Source: Clostridiales bacterium (GTDB taxonomy: Bacteria > Bacillota > Clostridia > Lachnospirales > Lachnospiraceae). Taken from it: a stretch of 33,813 bases of DNA. Below, in pieces: positions 24,800-32,509 of this stretch. The number at the start of each line of letters is the position of its first letter. Position 1 is the first letter of the stretch. The notes under the pieces were generated by a model. The model worked only from the letters and a program-made list of their open reading frames with translations. It was not told the DNA's origin and ran no database searches. Made by a program: the position numbers and the translations under genes. The stretch lies in the NCBI GenBank assembly GCA_022778745.1, contig JALFSR010000035.1:1-33813 (forward strand), written 5' to 3'.

Positions 24800-24828
24800 A
24801 GTATAATCATTTCTATTTCATCCGTCAA
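24800..24828 (-). promoter_or_regulatory. Strong sigma-A promoter for mutL-miaA
   Basis: On the minus strand TTGACG (24823-24828) and TATACT (24800-24805) are separated by exactly 17 nt; each hexamer matches five of six consensus positions. The -10 overlaps the perfect palindrome ATACTAGTAT. mutL starts about 50 nt downstream. Confidence 0.75.
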
Positions 24829-24917
24829 GCATTTTATGAACATTTGTTCTATTTTTATTAATTTCTTGACTTAATTAAATAATGTTAATGTCAAAAGATA
24901 TTTGACCCTATGACACC

Positions 24918-24955
24918 TACGGATCGCTCCGCACTATATGATCCTAATGATCCTA
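24918..24955. repeat. Small hairpin and tandem 9-mer just after mutS
   Basis: ATGATCCTA is duplicated exactly in tandem (24938-24946 and 24947-24955). Beside it, read on the minus strand, TGCGGA-GCGA-TCCGTA forms a 6-bp stem (including one G-U pair) closed by a GNRA-type tetraloop (24918-24933). No T-run follows. The block is richer in GC than the surrounding spacer; it may end or stabilise the miaB-mutS mRNA. Confidence 0.45.
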
Positions 24956-24961
24956 GTATCA

Positions 24962-27616
24962 TTAAATTCTATTTTTAATTTGCGTCTGCATTTGATAAAG
25001 CACATTTAATGCATCAATTGGTGTCATTCTTCCAAGCTCCAGATCTCTAATTTCTGCAATAATATCATCATCTTTTACCGTATCAAATAAACGCAGTTGA
25101 TTGGAATCAACTTCATCTAGCTTTGGAATGCGCTTCTTTTTCTTTGATGCACCAGCACAAAGTTGCGCCACTTCTTTTGCACGGCTCGCAATATCAACAT
25201 CCGTTAATTCCTGTACCAATTCCTTTGCCCGCTGAATTACTTTGTCTGGAACACCTGCAAGTTTTGCTACTTGAATACCATAACTCTTATCCGCACCGCC
25301 TCGAACGATTTTTCTCAAAAATACAATATCATCGCCCTGTTCTTTTACTGCAATGCAATAATTATTTACACCACAAAGCGCTCCTTCCAACTCTGTAAGC
25401 TCATGATAGTGTGTCGCAAACATCGTTTTCGCACCAAGAATCTTTGTATCTGCAATATATTCTATTACTGCCCATGCAATACTCATTCCATCAAATGTAC
25501 TCGTTCCTCTTCCAATCTCATCCAACACAATTAAACTTCGTTTCGTCGCATTTTTTAGTATGTTTGCTACTTCTGTCATCTCAACCATAAATGTACTTTG
25601 TCCCGATGCAAGATCGTCCGATGCTCCGACGCGAGTAAAAATACGATCACAAATTCCAATATTCGCGGAATCTGCTGGCACAAAGCTTCCAATCTGAGCC
25701 ATCAATGTAATCAATGCAACTTGCCTCATATAAGTCGATTTTCCTGCCATATTCGGACCAGTAATAATCGCTACTCGATTTGCCGAATTATCCAGATAAA
25801 TATCATTGGCAACAAACATATTGTTTGGAGTCATTTGCTCTACCACAGGATGTCTTCCATTTTTAATATCAATAATTCCTCTTTCATTAATCATTGGTTT
25901 GACATAATTTTGCTGCTCTGCCACAGAGGAAAACGATGCCAGTACATCCAATTTTGCAATCGCTTTTGCGGTCTGCTGAATTCGCATTACCTGTGCAGCA
26001 ATGCTGTCTCGTACGGTACAAAACAATTGATACTCTAACGCATACAGTTTGTCTTCTGCACCTAAAATCATATCCTCTAATTTTTTTAATTCTGGAGTTA
26101 TATAGCGTTCTGCATTTGCAAGTGTCTGCTTTCTGATATAATCTTCTGGAACAAGATCTTTAAATGAATTCGTAACTTCAAGGTAATATCCAAATATTTT
26201 ATTGTATTTGATTTTCATATTCCGAATTCCTGTCCGTTCCCGCTCTTTTTGCTCTAATTCTGAGAGCCATGTTTTTCCTTCTGTCTTTGAATGACGCAGT
26301 TTATCCGCTTCCTCATCAAATTCCTCTTTAATAATTCCACCTTCTTTTATTGCAATTGGCGGATTATCAACAATGGACTGTTCGATCAGATCATAAACAT
26401 CTTCCAATGAGTCCATATCCTGCTCAATTTCTTTCAATGCAGCTGTATGAAACTCTTTTAAAATATATTTAATATGAGGAATCATCTCCAGTGAATTTTT
26501 AAATGCAATCAAATCTCTTGGGTTTGCTGTACAATAGCTAATTCTTCCAATCAAGCGTTCCAAATCATAAATCGAATTCAAATATTCTCTTAATTCTTCC
26601 CGCAAAATATAATTTTTTCCAAGCTCTGCAACTGCCTGCTGACGTTTTAAAATCTCTGATCGTGAAACAAGTGGCTGCTCAATATAATTACGCAGCAGTC
26701 TTGCTCCCATTGCCGTCTTTGTCTTATCCAACACTGACAACAGACTTCCTTTTTTCTGTTTTTCTCGAAGTGTTTCCGTCAATTCCAAATTTCTTCTCGT
26801 GGAAGTATCAATAATCATATATTTGCCAACCGTGTACGGACAAATTTTTGTAATATGATTCATTGTACTTTTTTGTGTCTCATACAAATATTGCATTAAT
26901 GCACCTGCTGCAATTAATCCGACTGGATAATTTTTTAAACCAATTTCATCCAACTGCTCGGTATGAAAATGGGCTTGTAAAATCGCTTTGCAGTTTTCTT
27001 CACTAAAATACGGATCATCCAATGCAGACGTAATAAATGAAATCTGAGCTTCTAACTGTCCTAAATTTGCCCCACTCATACAAAATGCATGATTATAAAT
27101 AATTTCCGATGGAGTAAATTTATAAACCTCATCCAATAATTCTTGACTTCTTTCAATCTCTGTAACAAAATAATCACCTGTCGTAACATCTGTGATGGAT
27201 ACTCCATAACGCCCATCTACATAAAAAATTGCCATCAAATAATTATTTTTTCCTTCATCTAATGCACTTGCATTTAAAATGGTGCCTGGTGTTACCACCC
27301 GCACCACTTCTCTTTTTACGATTCCACGCGCCTGTTTGGGATCTTCTATCTGTTCCGCAATAGCAACTTTATATCCTTTTTGTACAAGACGATTTAAATA
27401 TGTTTCTGCTGCATGATAAGGAACGCCGCACATCGGTGCCCGTTCCTCTAATCCACAGTCTTTTCCTGTCAATGTAATTTCCAATTCTTTTGAAGCAGTC
27501 AGTGCATCGTCAAAAAACATTTCATAAAAATCACCAAGACGATAAAATAAAATGCAGTCTTCATAATCTTTTTTTGTATTCATATACTGCTGCATCATCG
27601 GAGATAGCTGTGTCAC
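24962..27616 (-). CDS. mutS: DNA mismatch repair protein MutS
   Basis: This 884-residue mismatch sensor has the N-terminal mismatch-binding domain with GDFYEMFFDDA (the Phe-x-Glu wedge), connector and lever/clamp domains, and a C-terminal ABC-type ATPase. That ATPase has the Walker A GPNMAGKSTYMRQ, ASDDLASGQSTFMVEM signature and Walker B SLIVLDEIGRGTSTFDG. MutS1-type length and order are normal. The start is GTG at 27616 with AGAGGAA 7 nt upstream, and it follows miaB by 20 nt. mutL lies 209 nt downstream under a separate promoter. Confidence 0.97.
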   Translation of the reverse strand: MTQLSPMMQQYMNTKKDYEDCILFYRLGDFYEMFFDDALTASKELEITLTGKDCGLEERAPMCGVPYHAAETYLNRLVQKGYKVAIAEQIEDPKQARGIVKREVVRVVTPGTILNASALDEGKNNYLMAIFYVDGRYGVSITDVTTGDYFVTEIERSQELLDEVYKFTPSEIIYNHAFCMSGANLGQLEAQISFITSALDDPYFSEENCKAILQAHFHTEQLDEIGLKNYPVGLIAAGALMQYLYETQKSTMNHITKICPYTVGKYMIIDTSTRRNLELTETLREKQKKGSLLSVLDKTKTAMGARLLRNYIEQPLVSRSEILKRQQAVAELGKNYILREELREYLNSIYDLERLIGRISYCTANPRDLIAFKNSLEMIPHIKYILKEFHTAALKEIEQDMDSLEDVYDLIEQSIVDNPPIAIKEGGIIKEEFDEEADKLRHSKTEGKTWLSELEQKERERTGIRNMKIKYNKIFGYYLEVTNSFKDLVPEDYIRKQTLANAERYITPELKKLEDMILGAEDKLYALEYQLFCTVRDSIAAQVMRIQQTAKAIAKLDVLASFSSVAEQQNYVKPMINERGIIDIKNGRHPVVEQMTPNNMFVANDIYLDNSANRVAIITGPNMAGKSTYMRQVALITLMAQIGSFVPADSANIGICDRIFTRVGASDDLASGQSTFMVEMTEVANILKNATKRSLIVLDEIGRGTSTFDGMSIAWAVIEYIADTKILGAKTMFATHYHELTELEGALCGVNNYCIAVKEQGDDIVFLRKIVRGGADKSYGIQVAKLAGVPDKVIQRAKELVQELTDVDIASRAKEVAQLCAGASKKKKRIPKLDEVDSNQLRLFDTVKDDDIIAEIRDLELGRMTPIDALNVLYQMQTQIKNRI

Positions 27617-27636
27617 TTTAAACTTCCTCTCTTCTT

Positions 27637-29088
27637 TTACTCTACTTTTGTACCAATATAATAAAATCCTTTTGATTGCTCCAGTTTCACTGGCACAATC
27701 GTACCAATTAACGATGGATCTCCTGGAAAATGAACCATTACATTATTACTCAGACGTCCTGTCAATAATTCTTTATTTTTTTCATCAACACCCTCAACTA
27801 ATGCATCCATCACTTTTCCAGTATCTTTGCTGCTCATTTCTGTCGAAATCCGCTGCACTTGCTTTAATAAACGATCAAATCGATCTTTTACTAAATTGGC
27901 TGGAACTTGATTTTCCATAGAAGCAGCTGGAGTACCTGTTCTCTTAGAATAGATAAATGTAAATGCACTGTCATAGCGTACTTTCTCTACGACATCCATT
28001 GTTTCTAAGAAATCTTCTTCCGTCTCTCCTGGAAATCCAACAATAATATCTGTTGTAATCGAGATATCTGGAATCTCTTTTCGGATCTTTCCTGCCAATT
28101 CCAAATATTGCTCTTTTGTATACTTTCGATTCATTTCTTTTAATATTCTTGTACTTCCTGACTGTAATGGCAAGTGAAGATGACGACAGATTTTTTTCGA
28201 CTGTTTCATTACTTCAATCAACTCATCTGATAAATCCTTTGGATGGGATGTCATAAAACGGATTCTCTGCAATCCTTCAATCGCTTCTACTCGACGCAAA
28301 AGCTCTGCAAAACTAATTGGATGTTCCAATGTCTTTCCATAAGAATTTACATTTTGACCAAGCAGCATTACTTCTACTACACCATCTGCCACAAGTCCCT
28401 CAATTTCATGAATAATATCTTCTGGATTACGGCTGCGTTCTCGTCCTCTTACATGTGGAACAATACAATAGCTGCAGAAATTATTACAGCCAAACATAAT
28501 ATTTACTCCTGATTTAAACGAATACTTTCTCTCTGCTGGAAGATCTTCCACGATCGCTGTCGTTCCATCCCAAATATCAATCACCATTTTTTTCGTTGTC
28601 ATACGCTGATATAAAATCTCTGCCAGCTTAAAAATATTATGTGTTCCAAACACAATATCAACAAACCGATAACTTTTCTTAATCGTCTCTACAACGTTCG
28701 CTTCCTGCATCATACAGCCGCAAAGTGCAATCATCATATGTGGATTTGTCCGCTTTAAGCTATTCAGATAACCAAGTCTTCCATATACTTTCTGATTTGC
28801 ATTTTCTCTTACTGTGCAAGTATTGTAAATAACAAGATCTGCACCATCTTCACTTTCTGTCTCCTCATAGCCAACTTCTCTCAAAATACCAAGCAGTTTT
28901 TCCGAATCTTTTGCATTCATCTGACATCCAACTACTAAGTTATAAACTTTTAATGGACGTCCTAACTCATCTGCCTGTTTTTTCACAAGCTCCCGCACCT
29001 TTGCCATAAAATAATACTGGCGTTCTGGCTCTTGTGCTGGTGCAGGCTGTTCTAAATTTATTTTATCCAAATCAACGTAATTATACAT
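27637..29088 (-). CDS. miaB: tRNA-2-methylthio-N6-dimethylallyladenosine synthase
   Basis: MiaB is a radical-SAM methylthiotransferase that turns i6A37 into ms2i6A37 in tRNA. The 483-residue protein has the N-terminal UPF0004 domain with cluster cysteines (VGCQMNAKDSE, NTCTVRENA, CGCMMQE). The radical-SAM core has CNNFCSYC (CxxxCxxC), and a C-terminal TRAM-like part ends VPVKLEQSKGFYYIG. About 40 extra residues precede the first domain. The ATG at 29088 is used because GAGGTG lies 4 nt before it, within reach of the upstream in-frame ATG at 29100. Confidence 0.96.
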   Translation of the reverse strand: MYNYVDLDKINLEQPAPAQEPERQYYFMAKVRELVKKQADELGRPLKVYNLVVGCQMNAKDSEKLLGILREVGYEETESEDGADLVIYNTCTVRENANQKVYGRLGYLNSLKRTNPHMMIALCGCMMQEANVVETIKKSYRFVDIVFGTHNIFKLAEILYQRMTTKKMVIDIWDGTTAIVEDLPAERKYSFKSGVNIMFGCNNFCSYCIVPHVRGRERSRNPEDIIHEIEGLVADGVVEVMLLGQNVNSYGKTLEHPISFAELLRRVEAIEGLQRIRFMTSHPKDLSDELIEVMKQSKKICRHLHLPLQSGSTRILKEMNRKYTKEQYLELAGKIRKEIPDISITTDIIVGFPGETEEDFLETMDVVEKVRYDSAFTFIYSKRTGTPAASMENQVPANLVKDRFDRLLKQVQRISTEMSSKDTGKVMDALVEGVDEKNKELLTGRLSNNVMVHFPGDPSLIGTIVPVKLEQSKGFYYIGTKVE

Positions 29089-29189
29089 ACAACACCTCAT
29101 CTATATATTTTAATACTGTTGAGATCAAAAGATTGTCTATTTTCTTAAAATTTACAAACAAAGATATATTACTTTTGAACCCTAGTATC

Positions 29190-29218
29190 ATACTAAGGAA
29201 ATCTCCTCAATTTGTCAA
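29190..29218 (-). promoter_or_regulatory. Sigma-A promoter for miaB-mutS
   Basis: The perfect -35 TTGACA (29213-29218) is 17 nt from TAGTAT (29190-29195) on the minus strand. The -10 overlaps the inverted repeat TAGTAT-G-ATACTA, a possible operator. The leader to the miaB ATG is about 95 nt. Confidence 0.55.
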
Positions 29219-29238
29219 ATGTTTTTCAAATAATTTTA

Positions 29239-29421
29239 TTACATTTGCTTTTTTACAATCTGATATTCATCTCCGTAATGAAAATAAGGACACTCATGAA
29301 ATGTATTTGTAATAAATTTTGCCATCTCGTCTTCATCTAAATTCACTTCGCACACATAACATTCATAGTCCTCATCATAAGAATAATTCATACAATACTC
29401 ACAATTTGCCACTTTTTTCAT
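29239..29421 (-). CDS. Small Cys-rich DUF6472-like protein
   Basis: This acidic protein of about 60 residues contains CEYCMNY, YECYVC and HECPYF, five cysteines plus His in an arrangement that could bind zinc, then GDEYQIVKKQM. NLDEDEMAKF is a recognisable core. It resembles the short DUF6472 proteins of Lachnospiraceae; the function is unknown. The ATG at 29421 (MKKVANC) is preferred over 29433 because GGAG lies 6 nt before it. It follows the YdcF-like gene by 38 nt and is likely co-transcribed with it. Confidence 0.8.
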   Translation of the reverse strand: MKKVANCEYCMNYSYDEDYECYVCEVNLDEDEMAKFITNTFHECPYFHYGDEYQIVKKQM

Positions 29422-29459
29422 ATTAATCTCCATTCTATGCTTTCATCTGCTTTCTGCAT

Positions 29460-30125
29460 CTATTTATCATTTGTAGCATTACCATCTCCATTTACTGGAA
29501 TCACTTCTCCAAGATATGTCGGCTTCGGTTGGATAATTGTCTTTAAAAAATCTTTATTTCTTGCGATAATCTCTCTAAATTCCCGATAAAGACTTCCCTT
29601 ATACTGCACTTGATCCGCTGCCACACCGTATGCATCCAATCCCAATTTTTCTGCAATATACAAAGCACGATACAAATGATACTTTTGTGTTACAATGATC
29701 ACTTTTTTTGCCTGAAAAATATCTCGTGCACGATACATACTTTCATAGGTAGAAAATCCTGCATGATCCATAAATATATCTTGTGAAGGAACGCCCTGTT
29801 CCACGGCAAACTCTTTCATCTTATTTACTTCATCATAACCAGCTCGTCCATGATCTCCGCTCATTAAAATTTTGGGTGCAGCATTTGTCTGATACAACTT
29901 AATACTAAGCTCCAATCGTTCTCTTAACAGCAAACTTGGTGTGCCATCTTTTTTCACACCTGCTCCAAGCACTAACACACAGTCCACATCCCCCTCATTT
30001 ATTTCTGAAACAATCCGATCTTTCACAGAAAACTTCATATAATAGTTGACTGAAATTGCATAAATTCCTATTAAAACAATACAAGCAAGAATAATAATCA
30101 GCTGTTTTTTCCATTTTCTTTTCAT
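29460..30125 (-). CDS. SanA/YdcF-family membrane-anchored protein (DUF218)
   Basis: This 221-residue protein has an N-terminal membrane anchor (about residues 9-28) and a DUF218 domain: CVLVLGAGVKKDGTPSLLL with an early GAG, RLELSIKLYQ, ILMSGDHGRAGYDEV, the FSTYESMYRARDIF segment and VTQKYHLYRALYIAEKLG. SanA relatives are linked to envelope barrier function and vancomycin sensitivity in Enterobacteria, but the biochemistry is unknown. GGAGG lies 10 nt before the ATG. A strong extended -10 promoter with an operator-like palindrome lies directly upstream, and a broken larB lies beyond. Confidence 0.85.
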   Translation of the reverse strand: MKRKWKKQLIIILACIVLIGIYAISVNYYMKFSVKDRIVSEINEGDVDCVLVLGAGVKKDGTPSLLLRERLELSIKLYQTNAAPKILMSGDHGRAGYDEVNKMKEFAVEQGVPSQDIFMDHAGFSTYESMYRARDIFQAKKVIIVTQKYHLYRALYIAEKLGLDAYGVAADQVQYKGSLYREFREIIARNKDFLKTIIQPKPTYLGEVIPVNGDGNATNDK

Positions 30126-30153
30126 TTATACGTATCCTCCAATCCCCTCTATT

Positions 30154-30167
30154 TTTTGTAAACAAAA
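30154..30167. promoter_or_regulatory. Operator-like palindrome over the YdcF-like transcription start
   Basis: TTTTGT-AA-ACAAAA is a 14-nt inverted repeat located 3-16 nt downstream of the -10 hexamer, so it should cover the transcription start. A second copy lies upstream of aroB (6633-6648). This is where a repressor would be expected to bind; which protein does so is unknown. Confidence 0.5.
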
Positions 30168-30169
30168 TG

Positions 30170-30198
30170 ATTATAGCATGTTATATTATATTTTACAA
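30170..30198 (-). promoter_or_regulatory. Sigma-A promoter with extended -10 for the YdcF-like gene
   Basis: TTGTAA (30193-30198) and TATAAT (30170-30175) are 17 nt apart on the minus strand. TGC directly precedes the -10, giving the extended TGnTATAAT form. The start codon is 45 nt downstream of the -10. Confidence 0.7.
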
Positions 30199-30281
30199 TA
30201 TAGCTACATTTTTATTTGTAAAACATTATTGCAGCTATTTATAATTATTCTATAATGTCAACACATAATTACAGCTTTCTA

Positions 30282-30370
30282 TTTACAAAATGTCACTGCG
30301 GACTCCTTGGTTTCACTCATAAAAATGATTTACAAAAAGTCTGCCGTGACATCACTATAACTTTACAAAA
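30282..30370. repeat. Three TTTACAAAA copies and an imperfect inverted repeat past the end of broken larB
   Basis: TTTACAAAA occurs at 30282-30290, 30329-30337 and 30362-30370. TGTCACTGCGGACT (30291-30304) and AGTCTGCCGTGACA (30338-30351) form a 14-nt inverted repeat with two mismatches. The block occupies the place where the missing C-terminal codons of larB would be. It may be debris of the event that truncated the gene. Confidence 0.4.
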
Positions 30371-30394
30371 TATCAATACATATAGAAAAAACTC

Positions 30395-30979
30395 TCACAA
30401 TTTTTTAATTATGAAACTTGGCAAAGCACCCTCCATTCCTGCCACTGCAATGACACAATTTGCACGTTGAATCGTCTCCAATTTTAATAGTAAACGATGA
30501 TTTCCTGCTACTCCAACGTCATAAACTCATTCCACATAACTTCCAAAATATTCTGCCGTCTGTGCAGCTTCTTCTGCCACTGTAATATCGGCAGTTCCCG
30601 CAGTACATACAACGATATTTCCCGTCCGTATCTTCTCTTCTTTTTCAATTTTAATAATTTTGGAAATTGGATCATATTGAATCAATTCATACGTCTGCTT
30701 TAATAATTCATATTGATGAAGAGATGCCCGTGTTCCAAATACTTCTCCCTCTTCTTCATAAAGTTTTTCTACAATATGCAGTAAATGTTCATCTGTCTTA
30801 CCACTGCAAAAAATCACTTCCACAAATCTAGAACGTAGTTTTCTATGCGTATCTAATGTCGCAAACCCCATTTCTTCAAACGGCTGTCTGCGCAGCATCT
30901 GTTCCGCTTTATCTACCGATAATTGTCCTAATTTTATTTTTTCTAATATACTACGTGTATCCAAATTTTCCCCTCTCAT
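30395..30979 (-). pseudogene. larB: Broken larB (nickel-pincer cofactor carboxylase)
   Basis: LarB carboxylates and hydrolyses nicotinate adenine dinucleotide in synthesis of the nickel-pincer cofactor of lactate racemase. The first 150 codons match its N-terminal half and AIR-carboxylase-like domain (SRFVEVIFCSGKT, NIVVCTAGTADITVAEEAAQTAEYFG). They end in TGA at 30527-30529, where relatives have Arg (CGA to TGA would explain it). In the same frame the match resumes as [13 protein letters not shown] and [14 protein letters not shown]. It then departs from the family and stops at 30395, about 50-55 residues early, lacking the VNIDNGFGA-type end. A TTG at 30964 with GAGGGG is a better start than the ATG at 30979. 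larC and larE are not in the window. Confidence 0.82.
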
Positions 30980-31022
30980 TATTCAATCACTATCTACAAC
31001 ACACTGTTCCGTTCAATCATCA

Positions 31023-31628
31023 TTACATTGTCACTGCAATTTCTTCTTCTGCCTCTTCTTTCATCTCTTCCATCTGTTCCTCATCCATCATAGGAAGATC
31101 ATTAATTGAAGAAACACCAAAACATCTTAAAAATTCTTCTGTCGTGGCAAGCAAAATGGGACGTCCTGGTGCATCCAATCGTCCTACTTCTTGAATGAGA
31201 TCATACTCAATCAGCTTATTAATTGCATGGTCGCTCTTTACGCCTCGAATCCGTTCAATTTCCGCCTTTGTAACAGGCTGCTTATATGCTACAATTGAAA
31301 GTGTTTCTAATAATACATCTGTAAGTACATGTTTTTTTGGCTGTGACGCAATACGGATTAAATAATTATAATATTCTCTTTTTGTACAAAGCTGATATTT
31401 ATTTTCTAATTTTAAAATTTGAATTCCTCTATTTTCTAATTGATATCGCTGCATCATTTGATGAATCACCTGTTTCGTTGACTTCAGATCAAGTTCTACT
31501 GCGGCTGCAATCTTTTCAGCTGAAACAGCTCGTCCAAGTGTAAATAAAATTGCCTCAATAATCGGCTCATATTGATCATAATTCATAAATTTTATTGAAA
31601 AACGACAACCAATTCTTTTGATTGTCAT
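31023..31628 (-). CDS. scpB: Segregation and condensation protein ScpB
   Basis: ScpB is the winged-helix (kite) subunit that joins ScpA in the Smc condensin complex. The 201-residue protein has two wHTH-like units: EPIIEAILFTLGRAVSAEKIAAAVEL, and LSIVAYKQPVTKAEIERIRGVKSDHAINKLIEYDLIQEVGR followed by GRPILLATTEEFLRCFGV. An acidic tail rich in Glu and Met ends it. GGAGAGGAGG precedes the ATG; the first 14 residues are an unusual basic extension. It follows scpA by 91 nt. Confidence 0.95.
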   Translation of the reverse strand: MTIKRIGCRFSIKFMNYDQYEPIIEAILFTLGRAVSAEKIAAAVELDLKSTKQVIHQMMQRYQLENRGIQILKLENKYQLCTKREYYNYLIRIASQPKKHVLTDVLLETLSIVAYKQPVTKAEIERIRGVKSDHAINKLIEYDLIQEVGRLDAPGRPILLATTEEFLRCFGVSSINDLPMMDEEQMEEMKEEAEEEIAVTM

Positions 31629-31719
31629 CCTCCTCTCCTCATAAATTTTTCATAGGTCATCTATTAATCATTGCAAACTTTTAAACGTTGCATAAAATCA
31701 AATTGGATTTTCTATTTTC

Positions 31720-32508
31720 TTAATCATACTGTTCCATATCTTCTTTCGTAATTTCTACTGTACAGTTTGGATTCCATTCCAGCATAATGTCACCAAACAC
31801 TTCTTCCTGACTCATTAATAATTTTCCAATTTTAATTAATTCCAGACACGCTAAAAATGTAACGACAATATCTATCTTACTATGCTGTGATTCCAAAAGG
31901 TTTTGGAACTGAAATATTTGATTTTGTTTTGCATAATCAAAAATATGACCAAGCTTATCGGACAGTCTGACAGGATCTTGCTGAATCGTTCCAAACTTAC
32001 TTCGAATTGGATCCAATTTATCTATCTGTCGTTTCATTACCATCTCAAAGACTGAATGCAGTCTCTGCAATGTCACTCCCTCAAATAATTTTTCCAAATC
32101 AACGGGTTTTTCATACTTTGCCACTTCTGCTGGAATTGTAGGAATCTTATAAAGCTGCTGTTGTGCATCAAAATTCATGTCTTTTAGCTGCTGTGCCATC
32201 GTCTTATACATTTTGTATTCTATCAATCGTTCCACTAACTCTTGTCTTGGGTCAATTTCTTCCCCGTCCTCATTTTTTTCAACTGGAAGCAGCATCTTTG
32301 ATTTAATATCTAATAATGTCGCTGCCATGACAAGAAAATCACTTACTAAGTCTAAATCTGTACGATCCATTGCATTGACATATTGCATATATTGGTCTGT
32401 AATCTCTGCAATCGGAATATCATAAATATTTACTTTATTTTTATCAATTAAATGAAAAAGCAGATCTAACGGTCCTTCAAATGTCTCTAATTTTATTGAT
32501 AATTTCAT
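31720..32508 (-). CDS. scpA: Segregation and condensation protein ScpA
   Basis: ScpA is the kleisin of the Smc-ScpAB complex that organises and segregates chromosomes. The 262-residue protein has the N-terminal Smc-neck-binding helices (ETFEGPLDLLFHLIDKNKVNIYDIPIAEITDQY, FLVMAATLLDIKSKMLLP). A middle helical region binds ScpB, and the C-terminal wHTH-like part includes VTFLACLELIKIGKL. Length is normal. The ATG lies 1 nt after the TGA of the metallophosphoesterase gene, so translation is probably coupled. Confidence 0.96.
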   Translation of the reverse strand: MKLSIKLETFEGPLDLLFHLIDKNKVNIYDIPIAEITDQYMQYVNAMDRTDLDLVSDFLVMAATLLDIKSKMLLPVEKNEDGEEIDPRQELVERLIEYKMYKTMAQQLKDMNFDAQQQLYKIPTIPAEVAKYEKPVDLEKLFEGVTLQRLHSVFEMVMKRQIDKLDPIRSKFGTIQQDPVRLSDKLGHIFDYAKQNQIFQFQNLLESQHSKIDIVVTFLACLELIKIGKLLMSQEEVFGDIMLEWNPNCTVEITKEDMEQYD

Positions 32509-32509
32509 T

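Noticed and set aside
25598-26038. Plus-strand 146-codon ORF opposite mutS
   Set aside because: It runs antisense to the conserved MutS ATPase domain, has low-complexity Cys/Ser/Asn-rich composition and no binding site.
30255-30470. Plus-strand 71-codon ORF over the larB remnant
   Set aside because: Its right half is antisense to recognisable larB codons, and it has no binding site.
30527-30529. TGA in larB as a selenocysteine or other recoding site
   Set aside because: The position is Arg in relatives, no selenocysteine-type hairpin is evident after it, and the C terminus is lost anyway, so simple decay is more likely.
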